The position numbers and the translations under genes were made by a program. Shown here in pieces: positions 1 through 10,864 of a DNA stretch of 64,000 nt. Every line of letters begins with the position of its first letter. Positions within the stretch are counted from its first letter, which is position 1. Location: positions 1,426,001 through 1,490,000 of the forward strand of contig CATNEN010000032.1 of the NCBI GenBank assembly GCA_950097015.1, in the 5' to 3' direction. The DNA is from Macrostomum hystrix (Eukaryota; Platyhelminthes; Macrostomidae). The notes under the pieces were generated by a model. That model had not been told where the DNA came from. It worked only from the letters and a program-made list of their open reading frames with translations, and did no database searches.

Positions 1-690
1 TCTCAAGGATTCTCAAGGATTGTCAAGGATTGTCAATGATTCTGAAGGATTCTCAAGGATTGTCAAGGATTGTCAATGATTCTGAAGGATTCTCAAGGAT
101 TGTCAAGGATTGTCAATGATTCTGAAGGATTCTCAAGGATTGTCAATGATTCTGAAGGATTCTGAAGGATTCTCAAAGATTCTCAAAGATTCTCAAGGAT
201 TCTCAAGGATTCTCAAGGATTCCCAAGGATTCTCAAGGATTCTCAAAGATTCTCAAGGATTCTCAATGATTCTCAAGGATTCTTAAGGATTCTCAAAGAT
301 TCTCAAGGATTCTCAAGGATTCCCAAGGATTCTCAAGGATTCTCAAAGATTCTCAAGGATTGTCAATGATTCTGAAGGATTCTGAAGGATTCTCAAGGAT
401 TGTCAATGATTCTGAAGGATTCTGAAGGATTCTGAAGGATTCTCAAAGATTCTCAAGGATTCTCAAGGATTCTCAAGGATTCTCAAGGATTCTCAAGGAT
501 TCTTAAGGATTCTCAAGGATTCTCAAGGATTCTTAAGGATTCTCAAAGATTCTCAAGGATTCTCAAGGATTCTCAAGGATTCTCAAGGATTCTCAAGGAT
601 TCTCTAGGATTCTTAAGGATTCTCAAAGATTCTCAAGGATTCTCAAGGATTCTCAAGGATTCTCAAGGATTCTCTAGGATTCTTAAGTTT
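1..690. repeat. 10-bp minisatellite
   Basis: About 69 head-to-tail copies of a 10-bp unit (consensus TCTCAAGGAT) with point variants such as TGTCAATGAT and TCTGAAGGAT. Variants recur in blocks, which indicates duplication of multi-unit segments. The array runs off the left edge of the window. No gene is visible in it. Confidence 0.97.
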
Positions 691-1329
691 TTTTAAATTC
701 ACCATCTGTAGTTCTGCTGTATTTAAACTTTAATCTTCATAAACTTGTTAGTGGCACTACAATATACGGTGTCGGTGGGAAAATGATCCTCTTTTTACGT
801 GTTCAGTTCCGAAAAGTATTTATTACGGCTGATGTGTGGGTTGAAATGAATCGCACATAGTAGGTGTATTGTGTGTTAGCAGCTATCTAAATGCTATTCA
901 CACAATATTCTATCGTATTCGGTTCTCTCCCTCCCAAAACAGGTCGTGCACAATTTCCGATAATAAACTGTCATAAGGCGGTTTCCCACGTCAGATAAAT
1001 AGCGTTAGCTAATACGCGTAGTAGGGATTTTATCCCTAAAAGCCAAAAACCTCCCCCCAGACAGCCGGAAATACCGAGTTTTTAGTGAACTGACGAATGG
1101 GGAAGGGAGGAAAGATTGAACTATGCTAAACAGCTGCGGTGTCGCTTCGTTCAGGTCAATTAGGGTCATAGTATTTGTCTCGGGATCCGGTTAGTTATTC
1201 TGACGATCATCTCCCCACCGTATTGCTTGCTAACTTCACTTGTCTGCTGGGCTTTGACAATTATATACTAAAGCTGGCTTGATAAACGCCTAATCAGCAT
1301 TCAATGCAAATTTTAGCATTTATGTATGT
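691..1329. other. intergenic, no gene seen
   Basis: Non-repetitive DNA between two minisatellites. I see no long open frame, RNA gene or terminal repeat here. Confidence 0.6.
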
Positions 1330-2706
1330 CTAATGAGATCTCATACCCATTATGAGCACTCCAGTGAGATCTCATACCCATTATGAGCACTCCAGTGAGA
1401 TCTCATTCCCTTTATGAGCACTCCAGTGAGATCTCATACCCATTATGAGCACTCCAGTGAGATCTCATACCCATTATGAGCACTCCAGTGAGATCTCATT
1501 CCCTTTATGAGCACTCCAGTGAGATCTCATACCCATTATGAGCACTCCAGTGAGATCTCATTCCCATTATGAGCACTCCAATGAGATCTCATTCCCATTA
1601 TGAGCACTCCAGTGAGATCTCATACCCATTATGAGCACTCCAGTGAGATCTCATTCCCTTTATGAGCACTCCAGTGAGATCTCATACCCATTATGAGCAC
1701 TCCAGTGAGATCTCATTCCCTTTATGAGCACTCCAATGAGATCTCATACCCATTATGAGCACTCCAGTGAGATCTCATACCCATTATGAGCACTCCAGTG
1801 AGATCTCATACCCATTATGAGCACTCCAGTGAGATCTCATACCCATTATGAGCACTCCAGTGAGATCTCATTCCCATTATGAGCACTCCAATGAGATCTC
1901 ATTCCCATTATGAGCACTCCAGTGAGATCTCATTCCCTTTATGAGCACTCCAGTGAGATCTCATACCCATTATGAGCACTCCAGTGAGATCTCATTCCCA
2001 TTATGAGCACTCCAATGAGATCTCATTCCCATTATGAGCACTCCAGTGAGATCTCATACCCATTATGAGCACTCCAGTGAGATCTCATTCCCTTTATGAG
2101 CACTCCAGTGAGATCTCATACCCATTATGAGCACTCCAGTGAGATCTCATTCCCTTTATGAGCACTCCAATGAGATCTCATACCCATTATGAGCACTCCA
2201 GTGAGATCTCATACCCATTATGAGCACTCCAGTGAGATCTCATACCCATTATGAGCACTCCAGTGAGATCTCATACCCATTATGAGCACTCCAGTGAGAT
2301 CTCATTCCCATTATGAGCACTCCAATGAGATCTCATTCCCATTATGAGCACTCCAGTGAGATCTCATTCCCTTTATGAGCACTCCAGTGAGATCTCATAC
2401 CCATTATGAGCACTCCAATGAGATCTCATTCCCTTTATGAGCACTCCAGTGAGATCTCATACCCATTATGAGCACTCCAGTGAGATCTCATTCCCTTTAT
2501 GAGCACTCCAGTGAGATCTCATTCCCTTTATGAGCACTCCAGTGAGATCTCATTCCCCTTATGAGCACTCCAATGAGATCTCATTCCCTTTATGAGCACT
2601 CCAATGAGATCTCATTCCCCTTATGAGCACTCCAGTGAGATCTCATTCCCTTTATGAGCACTCCAATGAGATCTCATTCCCTTTATGAGCACTCCAGTGA
2701 GATCCC
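1330..2706. repeat. 31-bp minisatellite with internal palindrome
   Basis: About 44 copies of a 31-bp unit. Each contains the perfect palindrome TGAGATCTCA followed by a TCAT...ATGA inverted pair. Three main variants differ at TACCCATT, TTCCCTTT or TTCCCATT. A run of 14 consecutive units recurs in the same variant order 434 bp downstream (for example 1561 against 1995), so there is higher-order structure. It lies upstream of the Rho GTPase gene. Confidence 0.97.
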
Positions 2707-3157
2707 ATCATCGCTAGGCAAGCTTCAGTTTCCAGAACTACTAGCGATGAAAACTGGAACTGGAAACAGCCGATAAAAGATGTCCGAAAACTGGCTCTGC
2801 AAGTCGGTTCCACCCATAGTGAATTATGAATAACGGGCACATTTGGGCTAGACCCGGGCCAGCCAAGGGTTCGGATTACAATGTCATAGCGAACCATATT
2901 TAACACACTCAGGGATTTGCTTACTAATGCATGCTTGAATGTGAGTGCAGAGCATTTTTAGTGGCCTAGCCAGATACAGTGCAGATCAGGATGGCTTCGA
3001 GCCAATGCGGACTCGAGGAGGTTGGGGTTGGTGCGCAGGGACCCGAGCTACTTTTTCCATTGCGCGAGCAGGTAGACAGAATCTAGAGATCGAGGTTTGT
3101 AGTTTTAGAACAAGCACAGGCAACTCTGCACTGCCTAGTACTATAACGGGACACTGA

Positions 3158-4616
3158 ATGCAGTCTATCAAATGTGTTGTTATTGGCGACGGAGCCGTTG
3201 GCAAGACATGCCTGCTGATCGCCTACGCAACCGGTCTTTTCCCCGAGGAGTACATTCCAACCGTTTTTGACACCTACAGTGCCAACGTCATGGTGCAACA
3301 GCGCACAATCAGCCTGTGCCTGTGGGACACTGCGGGTAAGTCTGCTATGACTGGCACTTCACTGGCACTCCTCTGCCTCCACTGGCCAGCCAAGGGTTCG
3401 GATGCCTAACTCTGCCAGCCCGCACTCACTCACAACCCCAGGCCAGGAGGAGTATGACCAGCTGCGAATGCTGAGCTATCCTCAAACTGACGTCATGATC
3501 GTCTGCTTCTCCCTGGAGAACCCCGTCAGCTGCGACAATGTCCGCTCCAAGTGGGTCCCGGAGCTTCGACGGCACGCGCCTAAAGCGCCAATTCTGCTGG
3601 TCGGCACCAAGAAGGACTTGCGAGAAGACCCGGCGACGGTGGAACGACTGCGGGCTAAGGGCAGGAACCCAGTCACTGCTGACAGGGTGAGCAGCCGAGT
3701 AATCTTGCTTGCAAAGAAGCAACAGGATAAACCATATTTCCTGAGAACGGAGAGTAGAGGATGGGAAGGCATCATTCTCCCATCATCCCCAGCCAGATCC
3801 CATCACCATCAGCCAGATCCCACCATCCCCAGCAAGATCCCACCATCCCCAGCCAGATCCCATCACCCTAGATACCATCACCATCAGCCAGATCCCATCA
3901 CCCCTAGCCAGATCCCATCACCATCAGCCAGATCCATCACCATCAGCCAGATCCCATCACATCAGCCAGATCCCATCACCATCAGCCAGATCCATCACCA
4001 TCAGCCAGATCCCATCACATCAGCCAGATCCATCACCATCAGCCAGATCCATCACCATCAGCCAGATCCATCACCATCAGCCAGATCCCATCACCCCTAG
4101 CCAGATTCCATCATCCCCTGCCAGATCCCATAACCCCCAGCCAGATCCCATCATCCCCAGCCAGATCCCATCACCCCCAGCAAGATCCCATTATCCCCTA
4201 GCCAGATCCCATCATCACCAGCCAGATCCCATCATCACCAGCCAGATCCCATCATCCCCGGCCAGATCCCATCACCCCCAGCCAGATCCCATCATCCCCG
4301 GCCAGATCCCATCACCCCCAGCCAGATCCCATCATCCCCGGCCAGATCCCATCACCCCCAGCCAGATCCCATTATCTCCCAGCCAGATCAAGGACTGCGG
4401 TACTAAGAGATCTCTTTAATCCCGAATCCTCAGGGCCAGAGTCTGGCGAAGGAGATCAGGGCCGCCAGCTACCTGGAGTGCTCCTCCCGTCTGCAGTCAG
4501 ACGTGAAGTCCGTCTTTGACGAGGCCATCAGGCTGGCTCTGGCCAAAAGCAGACAGCAGCGCTGGCAATCGAAGAAAAGGAGCGGCAGCGGAGACGGTCC
4601 CTGCTGTGCCATGTAG
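3158..4616 (+). CDS. Rho-family small GTPase (Rac/Cdc42-like)
   Basis: Membrane-anchored GTP-binding switch of the Rho family, controlling actin and signalling. Three exons: 3158-3335, 3442-3686 and 4434-4616, giving 201 aa, the normal family length. Seen: P-loop GDGAVGKT near residue 10, effector loop [11 protein letters not shown], switch II DTAGQEEY, guanine-specificity TKKD and a C-terminal CCAM prenylation box after a basic stretch. Both introns are GT-AG and the phases match; the DTAG|GQEE junction is split within a Gly codon. Intron 2 is filled by a minisatellite. The start is the first ATG of the P-loop exon. An open frame at 2945-3157 stops before this ATG. Subfamily is unsure: it mixes Rac features with TC10/RhoQ-like ones. 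Catalytic residues look intact. Confidence 0.93.
3775..4390 (+). repeat. minisatellite in GTPase intron 2
   Basis: Imperfect tandem copies of a 16-20 bp unit built on CCAGATCCCATCACC fill most of intron 2 of the Rho GTPase gene. The copies keep one reading frame open from the exon into the repeat, so read-through gives a repetitive tail. The matching exon 3 at 4434 shows that this is intronic. Confidence 0.9.
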
Positions 4617-4650
4617 ACCATCTGGCCAACACAATATTGTACACAGTTTC

Positions 4651-4656
4651 AATAAA
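4651..4656 (+). promoter_or_regulatory. polyadenylation signal (AATAAA)
   Basis: AATAAA lies 35 bp after the stop codon of the Rho GTPase gene, a normal position for its 3' end. Confidence 0.7.
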
Positions 4657-5793
4657 CATTAAATATACAGTACATTTTGTATTGTTTCATTAGCGAATTA
4701 ACAAACGAAAGCAATTATCGACTTCTATATAATTTCTCAAGATGCTGAATAGAAGTCCATCAGCGCGACTGTTCTCCATCAAGCACCCATGCAACAGGGA
4801 CCCATCACGGTCCTGAATAGATTATTCAAGTACAAATACAAGACCACCAGTTGCTTTCGATGTCGTGACTGAAATGGCTGCACATTTTCGCTTCCTAAAT
4901 CTACATAAACCCGGCCGGGGCTCGAATCGATGGAAACACAGCTGCCTCTCAAGCCTGCCCCATGGGATGCAAATGCATGGGATTGATATGTGCTGGTGCT
5001 TGTGTTGCTGGTGTCCATATTTCGCCTCGGGCGGTTGCCGGGCCGTTTGGGTCAGAATATTTTTGCTTCAACAAGCTGCAGTTGGTGGTATGGGAGAAAC
5101 TTTTTTACAAAGCTGCAGCACTAGTAGGTCGGTCGGCGGATCGGGTTAATAAATTTATTATTCGATCGCAAAATTAACCCGTATTTTTAGGTGGAAGGTC
5201 GCGAATATTGCGGTAAAACGCATATTACGTAAGAAACATAAAATACTTTACATAACACGTTACACAACAAGTTGCATAAGAAATTCGAAAAATGTTGGTG
5301 CATGCAAAGTCTACTATAGAATCATGGAATCTCATTATCTAGCCTATCTCTTTCACAATCCTATAATGTCCGTGAATAAATATTCCAAAATGTATTTCCA
5401 GTGCCTATGAAGCACTTTATGGAAAGAATTTGTGCTTTTATAGTGACCCTACTTGACTTCTTCTTTTACTAGGCTTCTCTGGCACCACAATAAATGTGAG
5501 GCTTCTAATTGATGTCCGAATCCTTTTAAGATGTTATAATGGGGCGCAAGAAATGTAACTTTAAAAAAAGTAAAAATGTACTAAATTTAAATGTTCCATT
5601 TGGTTAAGGATAAATTTGAGAGCCAGTGATAATAGCAAAATTTTCCGCGACTAATTTCTTACTTTATTTGATAAAGGAAATATCACTCAATTAAAAAACC
5701 AGAAAACTAAAATTATACAATTAAAACGAACCAGTGTAGAAACGAACACAAACTGACAAGCCCACGCCCACACGCTCGAATTACACCCTCACA
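4657..5793. other. intergenic, no gene seen
   Basis: AT-rich DNA apart from a GC-richer patch near 4900-5130. Only short open frames without recognisable domains or codon bias are present. Confidence 0.55.
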
Positions 5794-5795
5794 CC

Positions 5796-7267
5796 ATGCA
5801 TACACATCGATAATTAACACGCATTTCGCCAGCCGCCTGTCGGCCCAATCATTTGCGCCACTTGTTCCTCTTTTTTATTTCTCAAAATTAAAGGCAAGGG
5901 CTGTTGCGCTGTGATATTTTGACTTAGGTCTCTCTTTACGTTGAGATTCCTAAATGAGGTCGGGTGTCCTACTCTTTGTGAGAGATTCCCTTTTCGCAAC
6001 TCGAAAATAACGAAGACAAGACGATTCAAATTCCAAGCTAAACAGCTGATATTTAAGTGTTAATCAGTAAATAAGAGAAAGCTATGATCACTGATCAATT
6101 CCCCTGGCAGCGCTCTTTTCGTCCCCTGCCAGGTACTGTACTTAATTCAATCCAATTCACAATTCGCACTAACAAAATCTCGATAACCGCAACACAAAAC
6201 ACGAACTCTACTCGATGATACGACACGATAAACAACACAACTAAATCCTAGACAAACAGATAGTCCCTATAACAAACAAGACAAATAACGCGAAACCTAA
6301 CCAGAATCCCTAACATAAAACCGAGGCGACCAGCAAGCACTTCTGCACTATGGCACAACGATAGTTCTATCGTGCCACACCTAATGTCTGTTCGACGGCG
6401 TCCCACCGATGATTGTCGGCGATATGGAGAGTGCTTCCGTGCTTGCCAATCCCTATCTAACACTCCGTCAGCAGTTGGCCAGACGTACCGAGCTCAGCGC
6501 AAGCTACTTACTGACGTGGGGTTGAGTGTGGGGGTTTTCTTTGACTAACTAGTTGGACCGGTTTACCTGTCCCGGTATCTATTTACTAGGATGCGTAACA
6601 CGAATGAGAACAATATCAAGATCAAAAGCAAGAGCAAGGTCAAACGCGAGACCAGAATCACATGAGAACAATATTTCAGCGCAATAGTCAGTTTTATAGT
6701 CAAGCGCCCGCCCCAGCCCTCATCAAAGCCTGGGTGCCGGCCGCGCCGCTTGTTCTTCTGCCAGGTCGACCCTGCCGGTTAACGAACCGGCTGCTGATTG
6801 GCCCGGCTCGGGGTGTCGCACTTAAGTCGGTTCACTTCAATCGGCTAGCCGTCCTCCCATTGGTTGGGCCCACCAGACCAGGGCTAGTCTGATGCCTTGG
6901 CTGTAGAGCAGGGGTGACCGGCCGGTCGCGTGTTAGGCCTGGCTGGGGTGCGCATGTACAAACAACTAACCTATAAGATACATTAAAATAATTCATAATA
7001 TTGAAGTGCGCGAATAAGTTACTACAAGTAGAAATATACGCATTATAAAAACATGCCGACACTACAGCACCAGCTTTTGCGCCAAATTTATAAACTCAAG
7101 ATAAATAATTCTGTTGATTTTTATGGATGCACCACAAGTGATGGCTGAGAAAATTGCAATGTACTTTTCATTTTTCATGAATTGTTACTATCAATTTTCT
7201 CAGTGGTGCAATGATTAGGCCGAAAGGCGGCTGGCGAAATGCGTGTTAATTATCGATGTGTATGCAT
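5796..7267. mobile_element. non-autonomous DNA transposon with ~65-bp TIRs
   Basis: Sequence at about 5796-5860 (ATGCATACACATCGATAATT, running on through ACGCATTTCGCCAGCCGCC) recurs inverted at about 7203-7267 with few mismatches. The arms enclose ~1.35 kb with no transposase frame. The core holds a GC-rich block at 6690-6960 unlike its AT-rich surroundings. The outer edges blur, so I cannot fix a target-site duplication or a superfamily. Confidence 0.75.
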
Positions 7268-8343
7268 GCTGCATGGTGCGAGTAATTATATAAATAGAAG
7301 ATAAAATTCTCGGTCAAAAAATTAAAATAAAACAGAGCATTTAAACAATTATATAAAAAATTTGCACTAACTTTTAAACCATGAGCAATTCAGTACATAT
7401 AGAATCCATAAAATTGATACATGTTAAAAGAGAGTTTCGGATTTTTTATTCCGCATTTTTTATGGCTGCTGGTGTAATGTTGCAGGGTTTTGATTTCTTT
7501 TTTAACTTTTTTATGTCAAAAAATTATAAGCAAAATTATGCTTCTGTGATGCACCAGTAGTCTTTTTAATTTTTACTCTAATGGGTTTAAATAGTCCTCA
7601 TATTCGCAAGTCATACCTACCCTCAAGTTGAATTTCGTCCAGCTATTTTTATAGCTTTTTAGAAGTTTATAGTATTGCAAAGATAGTTCCTTGTTCTCAA
7701 ATTATGTCTTATTTTACAACTAATATATATTTTTTTAAGTTGGTCAGTACATACATCCTATGCTTGTTATCAACGTAAGCCAGTGTAAAATTAAAGTAAA
7801 TTAGATTTTTGTTAGCTACTAATTAATTATAATAGGTAAAAATCTTTTTTCTTTAATATCTTTTTGTTTAATAAATCAGTTTTTTAATAAATCAAACAAT
7901 ATAAATATCCAGTTAAAATCCAATTTTAATTGTTTTAGGTAAATATTATATTTGCTAAACTAACCCTTTGACTTTATAACAAAGAACTAGATCAATGTGG
8001 GCCAGCAGCTAGGCTTGTAAATGGCTAACTTGTGACATTTATCCTAGTTTAATTGGTTTTTTATTCTTAACAATTTTAGCATTTAGCCAAAAAGATAAAA
8101 CTGTTGGTGATAAAAATTATATTTCAATAGTAAATTCAAGGTGCAATAGAAAACTACACATAAACAATATTATTTATAATTTTATGTAATTTATAAACGA
8201 AACAAATCAAACATAAACTTTTATGGGAAAAGTTGTCAATAGCTAGATTGTTACTGCCTATATGACATATTGGCATACAAGTAGGTTTAGTTTGTGCTGA
8301 ATTTTTATGGCTGAATGAACCAGAATGCCTGCTTTTCCCTTAG
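7268..8343. other. AT-rich DNA, probably 5' intron of Maelstrom
   Basis: Very AT-rich with no supportable open frame. It ends in the polypyrimidine tract and AG acceptor (CTTTTCCCTTAG) that begins the Maelstrom exon at 8344, so at least part is probably an intron. I could not identify the upstream first exon. Confidence 0.5.
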
Positions 8344-9954
8344 GAGCCAGCCGAGCCTACCAAAAGGCGCCGTGTCACGCCGATGTCGATATTCATGGAG
8401 GAGTTTCGCAGCTCTAGCCCAGCGCTGCGCTTGCTGCCACTATCCAGCCCGCAGCTGATCAGGGAGTCCAACGCGGCCTTCCAGCGGCTCAGCGTGAACG
8501 AGCGCCGGCACTACGAGCGAAAAGCGAAAGCTGAAAACAGGAAATTCGACCAAAAGTTTGGTGACAAATTTCGGCGCGACTGCGAGGGTTTCACGCTGGA
8601 GTCCCGCCAGCAGACGGCGCAGGAGGCGGAGCGGCTCTGGCGCTGGAGCGAGGACCTGATAGCCCAGCTGCTGGCTGATATCGACCTGTCGACTCTGCTA
8701 GAACGCGACTTCCTGGTCGGCGAGCTGTTCGACTTCCTGCCGGCCGACCCGCGGGAGTCCCGGCAGAACGTGCCCGCCGAATTTGGCTTCGTGCGCTTCA
8801 GTCTGCGGAGCGGCGTCACGGACCGGCTCCACCACATCGTCAGCATGAGCTCCCGCCAGCTCGAGTCCCATCTGCGCTTCCAGTGCCAGGACCAGGCTGA
8901 GCAGACTCACGGCATTCGCCTGGACCACAGCCTGGGCGGCTCCGTCAGCGCCTTCAACCGCGAGCTTCGCCGCCTCTCCGAGGACTCCACGGGCCGCCCG
9001 CTGCCGCTGTTCGTCCCCGCCCACAGCCTCGAGCGAATGCAGCACGGCCTCCTGTACGTCTACGGCGCCTCCGCCGACATCGGCGACTGTCCGCTGGTGC
9101 GGCAGGCCTGCACGCCAAACAGTACTCGAGTCCTCTGCCTGGAGGCTCTCATGCGGCGCCTCATGGCCTGCTCCGCCATGCCTGAGGCTCACCGTGTAGC
9201 TGTGCTGGACCAGCAGATGACCATTGAGCTGCTCAAGACCCGCTTCACAGGTGTGCGCGTGTTGGACTGGCCTGCATGCGCTACTTATAGTAGCATACTA
9301 CTTTTTAAACTGAATACTTATAATTTTGGCCATTCCGCTCCCGCAGGCTACAGCGAGTGCTGCCAGTTTCACACGGTCGAAGACAACACCGAGTACTGTG
9401 CCCTGACCAGGGCTCACAAGTATGCGTGGACCATCTTTGATCTGCTGCATGACCGGCTAGGCTTCGAACTCACGACTGCTCATAGACCGCTCGACGAGCA
9501 ACTGTTGGCGCCCCCAGTTGCACTGAAACAGCAGCCGCAGTGGGTTCAACAGACTCGGAAGCCGCGTGCTCAGCCGTCGTCCGATGCTGCTGCTGCCATG
9601 CCAACTAAGCCCCCGGCTAAAACAGCCCAAACTGTTGCCGGCGCCTCCTCGAGTAGCGTCGATCGCGGCTTTGGTCGGGGTCGGGGCCGCGGTCTTCGTT
9701 CACCGCAGCCGCCGTCCGACTTTGATGAAGCCGGCGTAGACGATTCCCGTTCGTCGGTGGCTACCTTTGAAGTGGCTGGCTTCCCAAGGCCTGTGGGTCG
9801 CGGTCGCGGTCGCGGAATTCGCCCCCTGGAGTCGCACCCATCAGCGCCGTCTCCGCCAATCGGGTCGGGTCCCGCCCTTGAGACCGGCAGTGTCGGAGTC
9901 GGTCGCGGTCGCGGTCGCGGTCGTCCTGGTGCGGCGCCAATAATAGTAGATTGA
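8344..9954 (+). CDS. MAEL: Maelstrom, piRNA-pathway protein
   Basis: Germline piRNA-pathway factor acting in nucleus and nuage. Two exons are clear: 8344-9250 and 9347-9954. The first follows an AG acceptor, so the start codon probably lies in an unseen upstream exon; ATG 8383 is the first inside. Domains: a basic KRRR patch, then an HMG-box-like region (first ~70 residues, YERKAKAENRKF), then the MAEL RNase H-like fold from FLVGELFDFL through AEFGFVRFSL and RLHHIV to CCQFH...EYCAL, which holds the family Glu/His/Cys ligands. The C-terminal ~150 residues are low-complexity with three GRGRGRG blocks, candidate arginine-methylation sites. The 96-bp intron has no stop and is divisible by three, so it is easily mistaken for coding sequence. 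A duplicate of the last exon lies on the minus strand at 54663-55003. Confidence 0.88.
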   Translation, partial: EPAEPTKRRRVTPMSIFMEEFRSSSPALRLLPLSSPQLIRESNAAFQRLSVNERRHYERKAKAENRKFDQKFGDKFRRDCEGFTLESRQQTAQEAERLWRWSEDLIAQLLADIDLSTLLERDFLVGELFDFLPADPRESRQNVPAEFGFVRFSLRSGVTDRLHHIVSMSSRQLESHLRFQCQDQAEQTHGIRLDHSLGGSVSAFNRELRRLSEDSTGRPLPLFVPAHSLERMQHGLLYVYGASADIGDCPLVRQACTPNSTRVLCLEALMRRLMACSAMPEAHRVAVLDQQMTIELLKTRFTGVRVLDWPACATYSSILLFKLNTYNFGHSAPAGYSECCQFHTVEDNTEYCALTRAHKYAWTIFDLLHDRLGFELTTAHRPLDEQLLAPPVALKQQPQWVQQTRKPRAQPSSDAAAAMPTKPPAKTAQTVAGASSSSVDRGFGRGRGRGLRSPQPPSDFDEAGVDDSRSSVATFEVAGFPRPVGRGRGRGIRPLESHPSAPSPPIGSGPALETGSVGVGRGRGRGRPGAAPIIVD

Positions 9955-10024
9955 ATAATGAGAAACATTGTCTTACTCCTGAAGGGCTTAGCCCTTTGGA
10001 GGGCTTAGTCTGGAAGTTCTGTAG

Positions 10025-10138
10025 GAAGATATTGAACTCTGCAATGCTTCAGTTCAACCAGCTTTTAATAGGTACCAGCATTAGCTGGACAAATTTTTCG
10101 GTGTTTGGCGTCCCGCCAGTCCATGGACAGCCGCACGC
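10025..10138 (+). mobile_element. SINE family A, 3' tail fragment
   Basis: The segment matches the tail shared by full copies at 23255 and 45981: ACTCTGC.ATGCTTCAGTTCA, GGTACCAGCATTAGCTGG, GGCGTCCC and CCATGGAC. The tRNA-like head is missing. It lies in the probable 3' UTR of Maelstrom. Confidence 0.75.
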
Positions 10139-10407
10139 AGTCGTCAGAACTATATTGTGTTGTGATATTTTTAACCTGCTTAGTTTTAACATAATAATTT
10201 TATTTATCTTTTTTAATTCTACCTGCTTTTAAATTTCTATAAGACAATTGCAAAAATTTCAATGCCTTCCATTGCGTGTGCAAAGTGCATTTCAATATTT
10301 GACATCCTTCATGTGCGTGAATTCAGAAGTACCTGTCTGTTCTTGATAATCAATTGGGATATTCATTTACCTTCACGACTTTGAAAGATGAATTACTGAA
10401 TCTATCA

Positions 10408-10413
10408 ATAAAA
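10408..10413 (+). promoter_or_regulatory. candidate polyadenylation signal for Maelstrom
   Basis: AATAAA on the plus strand 454 bp past the Maelstrom stop codon, with no other gene between. Confidence 0.45.
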
Positions 10414-10864
10414 TGATGTATGAAAAATGCTTATATTGATCCCGTAGGCAAAATCAATACGGCTAGCAACCAATTCTAACACTGCTTTTGCTTTCTGTGG
10501 TTCTCATAAACTTGAATTCTTTTTGTTTCTAAATTTAGTTTATTCCAGTTAAGCGATGCTTTTCTGTGGTTGGGTCGTCACACAGTGAACAGAAAATCGG
10601 CTGTAAATGGCAGTTGGGTTTGGTCTAGCCTTTGGCTGAGTGGGAACCTAAAGCTTGTCGCCAAAGGAAGCAACGTGGGAATTCTGTCGCCGACTGACGC
10701 CCACATGCTGCCGACTTTCATAGAGTCAGAGGAGACTCCGCATGCCACACCCTGAAGTCATAAAAACCCAGCGCTGTCACCCTGACTCCATCTAATTCAG
10801 GTCGCTCTAAAGAGTTTTCTGAAGCGCAAAGTAAATAGTAGCCAGAGGCTCAGCCCTCCATTGC

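Noticed and set aside
1330-2706. CRISPR array
   Set aside because: Units are contiguous 31-bp repeats without unique spacers, in a eukaryotic genome.
2945-3157. Open frame just upstream of the GTPase
   Set aside because: No domain, and it stops directly before the GTPase ATG; probably 5' leader.
3402-4100. A longer plus-strand frame through the GTPase exon 2
   Set aside because: It runs past a good GT donor at 3687 into a tandem repeat; the true exon 3 at 4434 completes the Rho domain in phase.
8698-9192. Minus-strand frame opposite Maelstrom
   Set aside because: Shadow of a GC-rich coding exon; no domain on that strand.
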